This document shows positions 15,808-28,051 of a stretch of 64,000 nt of DNA, one piece after another; the first letter of the stretch is position 1; every line of letters begins with the position of its first letter. A model generated the notes under the pieces. It ran no database searches, was not told the origin of the DNA, and worked only from the letters and a program-made list of their open reading frames with translations. The position numbers and the translations under genes are program-made. Location: positions 372,001 to 436,000 of the forward strand of contig NZ_VTOU01000001.1 in the NCBI RefSeq assembly GCF_008274695.1, read 5' to 3'. This stretch comes from Sphingomonas montanisoli (GTDB lineage Bacteria; Pseudomonadota; Alphaproteobacteria; Sphingomonadales; Sphingomonadaceae).

Positions 15808-18558
15808 ATGCCGCCGCCCCTGCCCTATTCCGCGCTCCATGCCACCCATGCCGGTATCTGGATCGCCTCGCCCGACGGGCATGTCCGCGCGGTCGGGCGT
15901 GGGGAGGCGACGAGCATGGCGGCGGATATGCCGATGATCATGCTCAACGCGCCGCTGGTCTCCGCGCGCCTTGGCCTGCCCGAGCTATTGGGGCTCGACC
16001 TGTTGGAGCTGTTCGCCTTCGTTCATCCAGCGCGCTTCGCGGTGCCGACGCCGGCGGGCATCGCCCGCGCGCTCGATCTCGATCCGCCCGTCGACGAGGC
16101 ATCGAGCGCGGCATTGCTGTTGAAGGCGGCGCAGGCGCTGCTGGAGCGGGTCGAGGCGCGCGACAGCTGGGCCGAACGCGATGGGGCGTGGAACAGCGCG
16201 CAATCGCTCGCGCGGCTGCGCTGGCCGTGGGTCGCGGCGCTGGGCAAGGTGCTGCGCGAGCCGGCCAAGCCCGAACGCGGCCTCTTCGCGCGCCTCCCCG
16301 AATGGGATGAGGAAGCGCGCCGCCCCCCACCACGCGCCGTTCTGCTCGACGAACATGAGACGCTTGACCGGCTGAGCGATCTTGTCGGCCCCGGCGCCGA
16401 AAGCCGCGAGGGGCAGCGCCAATATGCCGCCGCCGCCGCGCGCGCCTTCGATCCGCGCATCGCCGAGGGCAAACCCAACCTCGTTCTGGCCGAGGCGGGG
16501 ACGGGGATCGGCAAGACGCTGGGCTATCTGGCGCCCGCGACCCTGTGGGCACATCAGGCGCAGGGCGGCGTGTGGATTTCGACCTACACCAAGGCGCTGC
16601 AACGCCAGCTGGACAAGGAAACGCGACGCGCCTTTCCCGATCCGGCGGCGCGCGCGGGCAAGGTGGTGATCCGCAAGGGCCGCGAAAACTATCTGTGCCT
16701 GCTCAATCTGGAAGATGCGCTGCAGGGCGGATTCCAGAACCGGGCGGCAATCCTGGCGCAGCTTGTCGCCCGCTGGGCGCGCTACAGCCGTGACGGCGAC
16801 ATGGTGGGCGGCGACATGCCCGGATGGCTGCCGACCCTGTTCCGACGCGCGGGATCGACCGCGCTGACCGACCGGCGTGGCGAGTGCGTCTATGCGGGCT
16901 GCCCGCACTATCGGAAATGCTTCATCGAACGCGCCGCGCGCGCATCCGAGCAGGCCGACATCGTCATCGCCAACCATGCGCTGGTGATGATCCTGGCACA
17001 ACGCCGTGCCGATGAAGGCGCGCCGATCGGGCGGATCATCTTCGACGAAGGCCATCATATCTTCGACGCGGCGGATTCGACCTTTGCGGCGGCGCTGACC
17101 GGGCAGGAAGCGATCGAACTGCGCCGCTGGATCATCGGCCCCGAAGCCAAGTCGCGCGGGCGGCGGCGCGGGCTTTCGGCGCGGCTTTCGGACATCGCCA
17201 GCTATGACGAGGAAGGCGGGCTCGCGATCGACGCCGCCGCGACCGCCGCGACCTTGCTGCCCGGCGACGGATGGCTTGGGCGGCTCGGTGAGGATCTGCC
17301 GCAGGGGCCGATCGAGCGGCTGCTGGCCGCCGTCCGCGCCGCCGTTCTGGCGCGCGCCGATGCGGCCGATGCGGGCTATGGGCTGGAAACCGACGCGAAC
17401 ATTCCCCCGCCTATGTTGATCGACGCGGCGCAGCCGGCCATCGCCGCGCTGGAAGGGCTGATGCGACCGATGGCCAAACTACGCCAAAGGCTCGTGGCGA
17501 TCATGGACGACGCGCCCGACTGGCTCGACGGACAGGCGCGCGCCCGGGTCGAAGGAGCGATCGCGGGCCTCGTCCAGCGCGGGCAGACCGTCGCCGCGTG
17601 GGTCGCGATGCTCGCGCGGCTGGGTGGTCCGGTCGATCCCGACTTCGTCGATTGGCTTGCGGTCGACCGGGTTGAAGGACGCGAGTTCGACATCGGACTC
17701 CACCGCCACTGGCTCGATCCGTCGCGGCCCTTTGCAGAGACCGTGCTCAAGCCGGCGCAGGGTGCGGTCATCACATCGGCGACTCTGCGCGACGGCGAGG
17801 ATTGGACTGTTGCCGAAGCGCGCAGCGGCGCCGCGCATCTTGACGCGCGCACGGCGCGGATCGCGGTGCCCAGCCCGTTCGACTATGCCGCGCATGCCGA
17901 GGTGCTGATCGTCAACGATCTGAAGCGCGGCGACGTCGCGCAACTGGGGCAGGCCTATCACCGACTGATCGCAGCGGCGGGCGGCGGGACGCTGGGACTG
18001 TTCACCGCGATCAGCCGCCTGCGCGCGGTCCATGCCCGGATCGCCGATCGCCTCGCGCGAGACGGGCTCCCGATCTACGCGCAACATGTCGACCCGATCG
18101 ACACCGGCACTTTGGTCGACATCTTCCGCGACGATCCGCGCGCGTCTCTGCTGGGCACCGATGCACTGCGCGACGGGGTCGACGTGCCGGGCGATTCGCT
18201 GCGGCTTGTGGTGATGGAGGGAGTGCCATGGCCGCGCCCCACCGTGCTGCACAGCGCGCGCAAGATGGCAGGCGGCGGCAGCGCCTATGACGATCGCATC
18301 GTTCGCGCGCGGCTGCGCCAGGCGTTCGGGCGGCTGATCCGCTCCGCCGGCGATCGGGGGCATTTCGTGCTGCTGGGTGCGGCCACGCCGTCGCGCCTGC
18401 TCGATGCCTTTCCCGGCGATGTGCCGGTGCTGCGCGTAACGCTCGACGAAGCGGTCGCGCGGATCGCGGCTGCACAAAAAGCGCGGGGCGCCGACTTCCT
18501 ATCGTCGCATCTTTCAGGCACTGTTCCCTCGACCGGAGAGGAGACAAGCCGATCGTGA
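15808..18558 (+). CDS. ATP-dependent DNA helicase, DinG/XPD-type with 4Fe-4S cluster
   Basis: A 916-aa superfamily 2 helicase, longer than E. coli DinG because of an N-terminal extension of about 200 residues. Walker A is AEAGTGIGKT near residues 226-236, the Walker B DEGH is at 413-416, and motif VI is QAFGRLIRS near 835. Four cysteines between motifs I and II (C297, C360, C365, C371; ECVYAGCPHYRKC) match the iron-sulfur cluster of XPD/DinG/YoaA enzymes. It probably unwinds 5'-3' and removes R-loops or damage-stalled structures. The start at 15808 is plausible but not fixed by a strong ribosome site. It overlaps the phosphatase gene by 4 bases (GTGA). Confidence 0.92.
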   Translation: MPPPLPYSALHATHAGIWIASPDGHVRAVGRGEATSMAADMPMIMLNAPLVSARLGLPELLGLDLLELFAFVHPARFAVPTPAGIARALDLDPPVDEASSAALLLKAAQALLERVEARDSWAERDGAWNSAQSLARLRWPWVAALGKVLREPAKPERGLFARLPEWDEEARRPPPRAVLLDEHETLDRLSDLVGPGAESREGQRQYAAAAARAFDPRIAEGKPNLVLAEAGTGIGKTLGYLAPATLWAHQAQGGVWISTYTKALQRQLDKETRRAFPDPAARAGKVVIRKGRENYLCLLNLEDALQGGFQNRAAILAQLVARWARYSRDGDMVGGDMPGWLPTLFRRAGSTALTDRRGECVYAGCPHYRKCFIERAARASEQADIVIANHALVMILAQRRADEGAPIGRIIFDEGHHIFDAADSTFAAALTGQEAIELRRWIIGPEAKSRGRRRGLSARLSDIASYDEEGGLAIDAAATAATLLPGDGWLGRLGEDLPQGPIERLLAAVRAAVLARADAADAGYGLETDANIPPPMLIDAAQPAIAALEGLMRPMAKLRQRLVAIMDDAPDWLDGQARARVEGAIAGLVQRGQTVAAWVAMLARLGGPVDPDFVDWLAVDRVEGREFDIGLHRHWLDPSRPFAETVLKPAQGAVITSATLRDGEDWTVAEARSGAAHLDARTARIAVPSPFDYAAHAEVLIVNDLKRGDVAQLGQAYHRLIAAAGGGTLGLFTAISRLRAVHARIADRLARDGLPIYAQHVDPIDTGTLVDIFRDDPRASLLGTDALRDGVDVPGDSLRLVVMEGVPWPRPTVLHSARKMAGGGSAYDDRIVRARLRQAFGRLIRSAGDRGHFVLLGAATPSRLLDAFPGDVPVLRVTLDEAVARIAAAQKARGADFLSSHLSGTVPSTGEETSRS

Positions 18559-19097
18559 AGACGGTTACGTTGCTGCGCCACGCCAAATCGGGGTGGGACG
18601 AGCCTGTCTCGCGCGACTTCGATCGCCCGCTCAATGCGAAGGGCAAGCGCGCCGCACAACGCGTCGGCGAATATCTGCGCCACGAACATCTCGAGTTCGA
18701 TCATATCGTCGCATCGCCCGCGGTGCGCGTGGTCGAAACGCTGGAGCATGTCGCGACCGGGTTGGGCGAGACGATCGCCCCCGCGTGGGACAAGCGCGTC
18801 TATCTCGCATCGGCCGAATCGCTGCTCGACGTGATCCAGGAGGCCGACGATTCCTATTCGCACCTGCTGATCGCCGGGCATAATCCGGGTCTGGAGGATC
18901 TGATCATGATGCTCGTGCCCGAGGGGGCCGAGGGAACGGCGCGCTACGAAGTGGAGGAGAAATTCCCCACGGCCAGCATCGCCGAGATCAGCCTGCCGGT
19001 CGACCATTGGGAAGATGTCCGCGCCAACAAGGGCGCCCTCGCCCGCTTCGTCCGCCCGCGCGATCTCGATCCTGCGCTGGGGCCGGACGGGAACTAG
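18555..19097 (+). CDS. SixA-like histidine phosphatase family protein
   Basis: A 180-aa protein starting with the phosphohistidine motif LLRHAKSGW (H9), with a second catalytic histidine in AGHNPGLEDL. This is the SixA branch of the histidine phosphatase superfamily, which removes phosphate from phosphohistidine or small substrates in the cytoplasm. The GTG start overlaps the helicase stop (GTGA at 18555-18558), so the two are translationally coupled, although no functional link between them is established. Confidence 0.9.
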   Translation: MKTVTLLRHAKSGWDEPVSRDFDRPLNAKGKRAAQRVGEYLRHEHLEFDHIVASPAVRVVETLEHVATGLGETIAPAWDKRVYLASAESLLDVIQEADDSYSHLLIAGHNPGLEDLIMMLVPEGAEGTARYEVEEKFPTASIAEISLPVDHWEDVRANKGALARFVRPRDLDPALGPDGN

Positions 19098-19106
19098 TCT
19101 CCCATT

Positions 19107-19215
19107 CGTCATTGCGAGGAGCCGCAGGCTACGCGGCAATCCAGTCCCGCACTTGAGAATGGTTCGAACCCCACCCTCACGGGACTGGATTGCTTCGCTA
19201 TGCTCGCAATGACGA
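19107..19215. repeat. Intergenic palindromic repeat, family A (copy 3)
   Basis: CGTCATTGCGAGGAGCCGCA at the left and TGCTCGCAATGACGA at the right form the outer arms. Inner arms GCAATCCAGTCCCG and CGGGACTGGATTGC are also exact complements. It lies between the convergent phosphatase and merR genes, 10 bases after the first stop. Confidence 0.88.
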
Positions 19216-19233
19216 GCAATTCGCGGAAAGAGG

Positions 19234-19650
19234 TTATTCCATATCCGTCGCGAGCGCCGCTTTCAGCGAATCGCGGATAGCTTCCAGTTCGGCGCGGATC
19301 GCGCGCGGCAAAGCCGACTGGTTGACGACCAGCACCGGCGGGGGTGCGATCACGCGCTGCCCGTCATCGCCGACGGCTTCGGGCTCAGGCGCGGCGCCGC
19401 CCTTTTGCGCGAGCAGCTTCTGGACACCCTTGATGGTGTAGCCCTGATCATTAAGCAGGCTATGGATTCGGCGGACCAGCGCCGCGTCGGCAGGCCGGTA
19501 GTAGCGCCGGTTGCCCGCGCGCTGCAGGGGCTTGAGCTGCGGAAAGCGGCTCTCCCAATAGCGCAGGATGTGCTGGGGAATGCCGAGCTCGGCCGATAGC
19601 TCGCCAATCGTGCGGAAGGCATCTTCCGACTTGTCGCCGCCGGGTGTCAT
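19234..19650 (-). CDS. MerR family transcriptional regulator
   Basis: A 138-aa protein. The N-terminal MerR helix-turn-helix (about residues 12-80) includes [41 protein letters not shown] and a short coiled part ([16 protein letters not shown]). No cysteine pair suggests a metal ligand. It follows ihfA by 11 bases; a MerR gene at this place is a conserved alphaproteobacterial arrangement with unknown target. I chose the ATG at 19650; the frame also has a TTG at 19656. Confidence 0.92.
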   Translation of the reverse strand: MTPGGDKSEDAFRTIGELSAELGIPQHILRYWESRFPQLKPLQRAGNRRYYRPADAALVRRIHSLLNDQGYTIKGVQKLLAQKGGAAPEPEAVGDDGQRVIAPPPVLVVNQSALPRAIRAELEAIRDSLKAALATDME

Positions 19651-19661
19651 GACCAAAGCGA

Positions 19662-19964
19662 TTAGTGGCCGTTCACGATCCTGTCACGCAACATCTGGCT
19701 GGCGCGGAAGGTAAGTACGCGGCGCGGGGCGATCGGCACTTCGACACCGGTTTTGGGATTGCGGCCGACCCGCTCGCCCTTCTCACGCAGGACGAAGCTG
19801 CCGAAGCCCGAAATCTTGACGTTCTGCCCTTCGGCCAGCGCGCCGCAAATATGGTCGAGCAACTGTTCGACGATCGAAGCGGATTCGGCACGGGACAGCC
19901 CGATTTCACGATGAACCTGTTCAGACAAGTCCGCGCGCGTCAACGTACTGCTGTCCAACCCCAT
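19662..19964 (-). CDS. ihfA: Integration host factor subunit alpha
   Basis: A 100-aa DNA-bending HU/IHF protein: [20 protein letters not shown] at the start, then [25 protein letters not shown]-type beta arms and [13 protein letters not shown] at the tip region. IHF bends specific sites in recombination, replication and sigma-54 promoters. The ATG at 19964 follows GGGGGAC; a GTG at 19976 is less likely. The last gene pair ihfA-merR lies 158 bases after fabH and probably also has its own promoter. Confidence 0.94.
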   Translation of the reverse strand: MGLDSSTLTRADLSEQVHREIGLSRAESASIVEQLLDHICGALAEGQNVKISGFGSFVLREKGERVGRNPKTGVEVPIAPRRVLTFRASQMLRDRIVNGH

Positions 19965-20122
19965 ATTGTCCCCCACCGATCTCGAATATCACCTTATCGT
20001 CGACTTTGCGTTCCGCAAAGTTGATTCCACGGCAAGATTCGACCATCGCGGGTCGATTCGGCGAACATATTTAACATTGTTTTACAATTGGGTGGTTTTG
20101 GCCGCCCTGGACTGGTTGCCGT

Positions 20123-21088
20123 TTAGATGCGCACGATCGCCGCGCCCCAGGTGAAGCCGCCACCCATCGCTTCGAGCACGACGAGATCGCCGGGCTTGAT
20201 GCGTCCGTCACGCACCGCGACATCGAGCGCAAGGGGGACCGAGGCGGCTGATGTGTTGGCGTGCTGATCGACCGTCATGATCACGCGCTCCGGCGGCAGG
20301 CCAAGCTTGCGCGCGGTCGCGTCGAGGATGCGGCGATTGGCCTGATGCGGCACGACCCAGTCGATGTCGCCCATTTCATGCCCGGCGTCCTTCACCACCT
20401 CGGCGAGCACCTCGGCGAGGTTGACGACGGCATGGCGGAACACCTCCTGCCCCTTCATGCGCAGCTTGCCGACCGTACCCGTGGTCGACGGGCCGCCATC
20501 GACATAGAGGAGCTGGTTGTGGCGGCCATCAGCATGGAGCTTGGTCGCCAGCACGCCGCGTGCGCCATCGGCGCTCTCCTCCGCCTTCAGCACGATCGCA
20601 CCTGCGCCGTCACCGAAGAGGACACAGGTGGTGCGATCTTCCCAGTCGAGGATGCGGCTGAAGGTTTCGGCACCGATCACCAGCGCGGTATCGGCGACGC
20701 CCTTGGCGATCATCGAATCCGCGACAGACAGCGCGTAGAGGAAGCCCGAGCAGACCGCCTGCACGTCGAACGATACGCAATCGTCGATGCCCAGCTTCGC
20801 CTGCACCTGCGTCGCCGAGGACGGGAAGGTCTGATCCGGGGTCGCGGTACCCAGCACGATCAGGCCGATTTCGGAGGCGTCGATCCCGGCGGCTTCGAGC
20901 GCGGCGCGGGCGGCGTCGGTCGCCAGCGTCACCGTGGTTTCGTCATCACCGGCGATGTGGCGCGCGGCGATGCCGGTGCGCGCCTGGATCCACTCGTCGC
21001 TGGTGTCGACCGTCTGCGCGAGCTCTTCGTTCGTCACGCGCCTTTTGGGAAGGGCCGATCCGGTACCCGCGATGACGGCACGACGCAT
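20123..21088 (-). CDS. fabH: Beta-ketoacyl-ACP synthase III
   Basis: A 321-aa condensing enzyme that starts fatty acid synthesis by joining acetyl-CoA with malonyl-ACP. The Cys-His-Asn triad is C113 ([12 protein letters not shown]), H248 (VPHQANRRI) and N278 ([11 protein letters not shown]). C-terminal [13 protein letters not shown] is typical. It follows plsX by 65 bases in the rpmF-plsX-fabH operon. Confidence 0.96.
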   Translation of the reverse strand: MRRAVIAGTGSALPKRRVTNEELAQTVDTSDEWIQARTGIAARHIAGDDETTVTLATDAARAALEAAGIDASEIGLIVLGTATPDQTFPSSATQVQAKLGIDDCVSFDVQAVCSGFLYALSVADSMIAKGVADTALVIGAETFSRILDWEDRTTCVLFGDGAGAIVLKAEESADGARGVLATKLHADGRHNQLLYVDGGPSTTGTVGKLRMKGQEVFRHAVVNLAEVLAEVVKDAGHEMGDIDWVVPHQANRRILDATARKLGLPPERVIMTVDQHANTSAASVPLALDVAVRDGRIKPGDLVVLEAMGGGFTWGAAIVRI

Positions 21089-21153
21089 GAAAAGTCCTTG
21101 TTCCCGCCGCCTCGCAAAACAGGGCGACTAATTCAGATCAACCCGCGCCCCCG

Positions 21154-22209
21154 TCAAGCGGCGGCTTCGGGCAACTCCGCATGGGTCCGGAAACGATCCA
21201 GATCCTCGGTGATGCGGCGCGTAATATCTTCCGAAACGATCCGCACGGCGACATCGATCGCGTTGGCGGTGCCGGTGGCATCGGCGCTGCCGTGACTCTT
21301 GATGACGAGACCGTTCAGCCCGAGAAATACGGCGCCATTATGGTTGTTCGGATCGAGATGACCGCGCAGCAGCGTGAAAGCCGGACGCGACAGCAGGAAA
21401 CCGGCCTTGGACCGCAGCGAGCTGGAGAAGGCGCGCTTGAGCAGGTCGGTGATGAAACGGGCCGTGCCCTCGATCGACTTGAGCGCGATATTGCCCGAAA
21501 AACCGTCGGTCACGACGACATCGACTTCGCCACGCCCAAGACGATCGGCCTCGATGAAGCCGTCGAAGCGCCATTCGCCGCTGGTCTGGGTGCGCAGCAG
21601 GGCCGCGGCGTCCTTGACCTCGCCGGTGCCCTTCAGCTCCTCGGTGCCGATGTTGAGCAGGCGCACGCGCGGGCAGCTCAGCCCCATTGCGGCGCGCGCA
21701 TAGGCCGCGCCCATCACCGCGAACTCGGCGAGATTGCGCGCATCGCATTCGGTGTTGGCGCCGAGATCGAGCATCACGACGTCATTGTCGCCCAGCGTCG
21801 GCATCAGCGCGGCGAGCGCCGGCCGATCGATGCCGTGCATCGTGCGCAGGTTCAGCTTGGCGATCGCCATCAGCGCGCCGGTGTTCCCGGCGGACAAGGC
21901 CGCATCCGCAAGACCGTCTTTGACGGCCAGCACGGCACGGCCCATCGACGACGTCTTCGCCCGGCGGATCGCCTGGCTGGGCTTGTCGTCGCCGGTGATG
22001 ACGTCTTCGGTGTGAACGATTTCGCTGTCGGCGAGCACGGGGTGACGCGCCACTTCGGCCCGCACCTGTGCTTCATCGCCGAACAGGACGAACCGGATGC
22101 CGGAGTTGCGCTTGCGCGCGATCGCGGCCCCGGCGACCATCGTCGCCGGACCTACGTCACCACCCATCGCATCCAGGGCGATCCGGGGCCCCTGATGACC
22201 CGTCGCCAT
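21154..22209 (-). CDS. plsX: Phosphate acyltransferase
   Basis: A 351-aa enzyme making acyl-phosphate from acyl-ACP for phospholipid synthesis. Signatures are [18 protein letters not shown] at the start, [43 protein letters not shown] and a C-terminal [14 protein letters not shown]. It starts 15 bases after rpmF. Its product feeds PlsY, encoded in this window at 33010. Confidence 0.96.
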   Translation of the reverse strand: MATGHQGPRIALDAMGGDVGPATMVAGAAIARKRNSGIRFVLFGDEAQVRAEVARHPVLADSEIVHTEDVITGDDKPSQAIRRAKTSSMGRAVLAVKDGLADAALSAGNTGALMAIAKLNLRTMHGIDRPALAALMPTLGDNDVVMLDLGANTECDARNLAEFAVMGAAYARAAMGLSCPRVRLLNIGTEELKGTGEVKDAAALLRTQTSGEWRFDGFIEADRLGRGEVDVVVTDGFSGNIALKSIEGTARFITDLLKRAFSSSLRSKAGFLLSRPAFTLLRGHLDPNNHNGAVFLGLNGLVIKSHGSADATGTANAIDVAVRIVSEDITRRITEDLDRFRTHAELPEAAA

Positions 22210-22224
22210 GTTCCGGTCCCTGGC

Positions 22225-22404
22225 TTACGCCTCGACCGAAACGATCTCACGGCCGTTATAATGGCCGCAGGCGTTGCACAGATTGTGCGGACGCTTCAGT
22301 TCGCCGCAGTTCGGGCATTCCTGGAACGCTTCCACCTTCAGCGCGTCGTGGCTGCGGCGCATGTTGCGCTTGGAGGGCGAGGTCTTTCGCTTGGGGACGG
22401 CCAT
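22225..22404 (-). CDS. rpmF: 50S ribosomal protein L32
   Basis: A 59-aa protein read directly from the minus strand: it starts [20 protein letters not shown] and continues [18 protein letters not shown] and [17 protein letters not shown]. The two CxxC pairs form the zinc ribbon of the zinc-binding L32 type. Placement just before plsX and fabH is the conserved bacterial order and puts the promoter of the operon between 22405 and about 22560. Confidence 0.97.
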   Translation of the reverse strand: MAVPKRKTSPSKRNMRRSHDALKVEAFQECPNCGELKRPHNLCNACGHYNGREIVSVEA

Positions 22405-22599
22405 TTCGGCACCTGTTTCCTGTAATGATCAAATAAAATAGCGACGAACCCCCGTGGCATAAGGATCGCGGCCCTGAGGCCATCGACCCGACTACCGGGC
22501 TCGTCGCGAGCGGACCGCCCTATAGCGAATTCGCCCCGCGTTGCAAGTAAGTCCATGACCTGCGATCACGCGGACCTGTTCGATTTGCCGGAGGGGCCC

Positions 22600-23034
22600 A
22601 TGATAATATTGCCTGTTACGCTGACGATTGCCGGTGCGGCCGCCATCGTCAATCTCTGGCTCGCGATCCGCGTGTCGGGGCCGCGGGTCAAGACCAAGGT
22701 CTCGATCGGCCACGGCAACGTGCCACTGCTCGAGGCGCGGATGCGCGCGCATTCGAACTTCGTCGAATATACGCCGTTCGTTCTGATCCTGATGGGCCTG
22801 ATCGAACTGGCGCGCGGTACCTCCACGGTCCTGTGGGTGATCGGCATCGTCTATATCGTGGGCCGCCTGCTCCACGGCATCAGCCTCGACAAGGCCGGGA
22901 CCAACGCCTTTCGCGGCATCGGCATCCTCATCACCTTCGTCGTCCTGCTGGCGCTGGCCGGATGGGCGGTGAGCATTCCCTATGTGACGAAGGACGGCAC
23001 GATCACGACCGTGACGAGCGACTCGGCGCACTGA
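22600..23034 (+). CDS. MAPEG family membrane protein
   Basis: A 144-aa protein with four predicted transmembrane helices. Family features include NLWLAIRVSGPRVKTKVSIG, EARMRAHSNFVEYTPFVLIL and GRLLHGISLDK. MAPEG proteins include microsomal glutathione transferases and related eicosanoid enzymes; bacterial members are mostly uncharacterised. GGAGG lies 6 bases before the ATG at 22600, so the longer frame from 22555 is rejected. It is a single gene divergent from rpmF. Confidence 0.92.
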   Translation: MIILPVTLTIAGAAAIVNLWLAIRVSGPRVKTKVSIGHGNVPLLEARMRAHSNFVEYTPFVLILMGLIELARGTSTVLWVIGIVYIVGRLLHGISLDKAGTNAFRGIGILITFVVLLALAGWAVSIPYVTKDGTITTVTSDSAH

Positions 23035-23042
23035 TTTTTCTA

Positions 23043-23124
23043 CGTCATTGCGAGCATAACGAAGCAATCCACTCCGAACTGCGGAGTGGATTGCTTCGTC
23101 GCCTGCGGCTTCTCGCAATGACGA
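23043..23124. repeat. Intergenic palindromic repeat, family A (copy 4)
   Basis: CGTCATTGCGAG (23043-23054) pairs with CTCGCAATGACG, and the interior GCAATCCACTCCG / CGGAGTGGATTGC pair meets near the centre. It occupies the gap between the convergent MAPEG and MBL genes. Confidence 0.88.
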
Positions 23125-23133
23125 GAAAGGAAG

Positions 23134-23817
23134 CTAGGCCGCGCCCACCACCCGATCGCCGACGAAAGGATTGCCCTGTCGTTCGTGCGCGAAGGTCGAC
23201 ATCGGCCCGTGGCCGGGGACGAAGGCGGTTTCCCCGCCGAGGGGCCAGAGTTTCTTCGTGATCGAGTCGATCAGCGCCTGGTGGCTGCCCTGCGGGAAAT
23301 CGGTGCGGCCGATCGATCCCTGGAACAGCACGTCACCGACCAGCGCAAGCTGCGATGGGGCATGGTGGAACACGACATGGCCGGGCGTGTGGCCGGGGCA
23401 GTGGATGACATCGAGCGTCAGATCCCCCACCGTCACCTGATCGCCGTCCCTGAGCCAGCGATCGGGCTCGAACACGCGCCCTTCGATGCCGTAACTGCGT
23501 CCGTCATCGCCGAGACGCTCGATCCAGAAGCGGTCGCCCTCATGCGGGCCTTCGATCGGCACGCCCAGTTCCTCGGCCAAGATACCGGTGCCGCCGCAAT
23601 GATCGATATGGCCGTGGGTGACGAGCAGCTTTTCGATCGTGACACCGTGCTTTTCCGCCGCGCGTTTGAGCGTGGGGAGATCACCGCCCGCATCGACGAA
23701 GGCGCCCTTCATCGTGTTGGTGCACCAGAACAAGGTGCAATTCTGCTGGAAGGCCGTGACGGGCACGATAACCGCCTGAAGCGGGCGTTTGGGGGCGTCG
23801 GTCATGCCATCCGACAT
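23134..23817 (-). CDS. MBL fold metallohydrolase (glyoxalase II-like)
   Basis: A 227-aa metallo-beta-lactamase-fold hydrolase. The metal motif is THGHIDHCGG (H68, H70, D72, H73), with CPGHTPGHVVF and LVGDVLFQGSIGRTDFP further on and FVPGHGP near the end. This matches the YcbL/GloB-like cytosolic hydrolases of thioesters. The start at 23817 (MSDGMTDAPK) is chosen; the ATG at 23805 is an alternative. It is divergent from pabB. Confidence 0.9.
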   Translation of the reverse strand: MSDGMTDAPKRPLQAVIVPVTAFQQNCTLFWCTNTMKGAFVDAGGDLPTLKRAAEKHGVTIEKLLVTHGHIDHCGGTGILAEELGVPIEGPHEGDRFWIERLGDDGRSYGIEGRVFEPDRWLRDGDQVTVGDLTLDVIHCPGHTPGHVVFHHAPSQLALVGDVLFQGSIGRTDFPQGSHQALIDSITKKLWPLGGETAFVPGHGPMSTFAHERQGNPFVGDRVVGAA

Positions 23818-23884
23818 GGGCGAGCGCCCTGCGCGATGCAATACCGGGCTTGCCAGCGCCCATAGTCTCCCCCAATCGCCCGCC

Positions 23885-25624
23885 ATGATCGCGACCGACC
23901 GTCCCTTCGTGCTGCTCGACGATGCACGGTCCGGCTCGGATGGGGCGCGGCTGTTCGCGAACCCGCGCGAGATCGTCCGCGCCGACAGGCCCGACGAGGT
24001 CGCCCCGGCACTCGCCCGGCTGCGCGCAGCGCAGGCGGAGGGATTGCACGCGGCGGGGTTCATGGCGTTCGAGGCGGGGCATGCTCTTGAGCCAAGGCTC
24101 GCGCCCCTCGCCCGCCCCGGGAAGCTGCTGTGGTTCGGATTGTTCGACGCACCGCGCCACATTCCCGCCGACCGTGTCCTGGCCGAACTGCCCGACCCCG
24201 CCGCCGCCTGGGCGGGAACGCCCAAGCCGATGATCGACCCGCTGGCCTATGCCGCCGCATTCGATCGGGTGCAGGACTATATCGCGGCGGGCGACATCTA
24301 TCAGGCCAATCTGACCTATCGCGCCGAAGTGCCGTGTTTCGGCGCGCCGCTGGCGCTCTATGCCCGGCTGCGCAGGTACGCACTGTCAGGCTGGGGCGGC
24401 GTGCTGTTCGACGGTGAGGATTGGCTTCTGAGCCTGTCGCCCGAATTGTTCTTCACGCTGGAGGACGGCCATGTCACCGTCCGTCCGATGAAGGGCACCG
24501 CCGCGCGCCTGCCCGATCCCGCGGCTGATGCCAGAGCGGCGGAGCAACTTGCGAGCGATTCCAAGCAGCGCGCCGAAAATCTGATGATCGTCGATCTGCT
24601 GCGCAACGACCTGTCGCGCCTCGCCACGCCGGGATCGGTGCGCGTGACGCGGGCCTTCGCGGTCGAAACCTATCCGACCGTCCACCAAATGACATCGACC
24701 GTCGAGGCACGCCTGACCGACGGGCGCGACGCGGTAGATCTGTTGGCCGCGATCTTCCCTTGCGGATCGGTGACCGGGGCACCGAAAATCCGCGCGATCG
24801 AGATTATTGAGGAAGTTGAAACACTTGCTCGCGGCCCCTATACCGGCTCCATCGGCTGGCTCGGCCCGCAGGGATCGGCCGGCTTCAATGTGGCGATCCG
24901 CACGCTTTCCATCACCAAGGGTCGGAAATCTGCGATTTTGGGGTTAGGGTCGGGGATCGTTGCCGATTCGCAACGAGAAGCCGAGTGGCGTGAGTGTATG
25001 GCGAAAGGGGAATTCGTCACGATGGCGAGCAGGCCGTTCGACCTGATCGAAACAATGCACTTCGACGCGATCGAAGGCTTCGTCGATCTGGACCGCCACA
25101 TGGCGCGGATGAAGGCGAGCGCCGATGCGCTGGGCTTTGCATTCAATCGCCATGATTGCCGCAACGACCTGCAGGCCGCGACCTTCCGGCTGGCGGACAG
25201 CGCCAAGATTCGCCTTCTCCTGGCCCGCAGCGGCGCGCTCGCGATCGAAGTTCGTCCACTCCCCGAGACGCCGACCGAGACGGTCGCGGTGAAGCTGGTG
25301 CCGCTGCCCACAACGCGCGACGATTTTCGGCTTCAGCACAAGACCAGCGATCGCGCTTTCCTCGATAAAGCCCGCCACGAAGCCGGCACGTTCGAAGTTA
25401 TCTTCGTCGACGAGGACGGCTATCTGACCGAAGGCAGCTTCACCAACATCTTCGTCGAACGCGACGGCGTGCTGCATACCCCGTTGATCGGCGCGCTGAT
25501 GCCCGGCGTGCTGCGTGCGCGCCTGCTCGACGAGGGCAAGGCGATCGAGACCGCCCTGAAACCCGACGATCTGACGAACGGCTTCTTCATCGGCAACGCC
25601 CTGCGCGGATTGATGCCGGCGCGC

Positions 25625-25633
<9 letters not shown>
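23885..25633 (+). CDS. pabB: Fused aminodeoxychorismate synthase component I / 4-amino-4-deoxychorismate lyase-like protein
   Basis: A 582-aa two-domain protein of the p-aminobenzoate branch of folate synthesis. The first ~385 residues are chorismate-binding: KGTAARLPDP, ENLMIVDLLRNDLSRL and SVTGAPKIRAIEIIEEVE-type segments are conserved. From about residue 391 a class IV aminotransferase-fold domain like PabC follows (HKTSDRAFLDKAR, DEDGYLTEGSFTNIF, GALMPGVLR). One chain could therefore make ADC and eliminate pyruvate from it, if glutamine amidotransferase PabA is supplied in trans. The fusion is known in other proteobacteria. Its 3' end overlaps the convergent next gene by 9 bases. Confidence 0.93.
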
Positions 25634-27981
<2,348 letters not shown>

Positions 27982-28030
27982 ACAGGCGTCCCGTTCGGGG
28001 AATCGGTCGCTCTCGACATCCATCGGCAAA

Positions 28031-28050
28031 CTGTGGCATAAACGCCACAG
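28031..28050. promoter_or_regulatory. Perfect hairpin abutting the msrA start codon
   Basis: CTGTGGC (28031-28037) and GCCACAG (28044-28050) are exact complements around a 6-base loop. The candidate ATG of msrA is at 28052, two bases on, where a ribosome binding site should be. It could be an operator, a translation-blocking hairpin or the terminator of the aminotransferase gene (no T-tract). Confidence 0.5.
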
Positions 28051-28051
28051 A

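Noticed and set aside
19155-19180. GGTTCGAACCCCACC resembling a tRNA T arm
   Set aside because: It lies in the centre of a family A palindrome and no acceptor, D or anticodon arm can be built around it.
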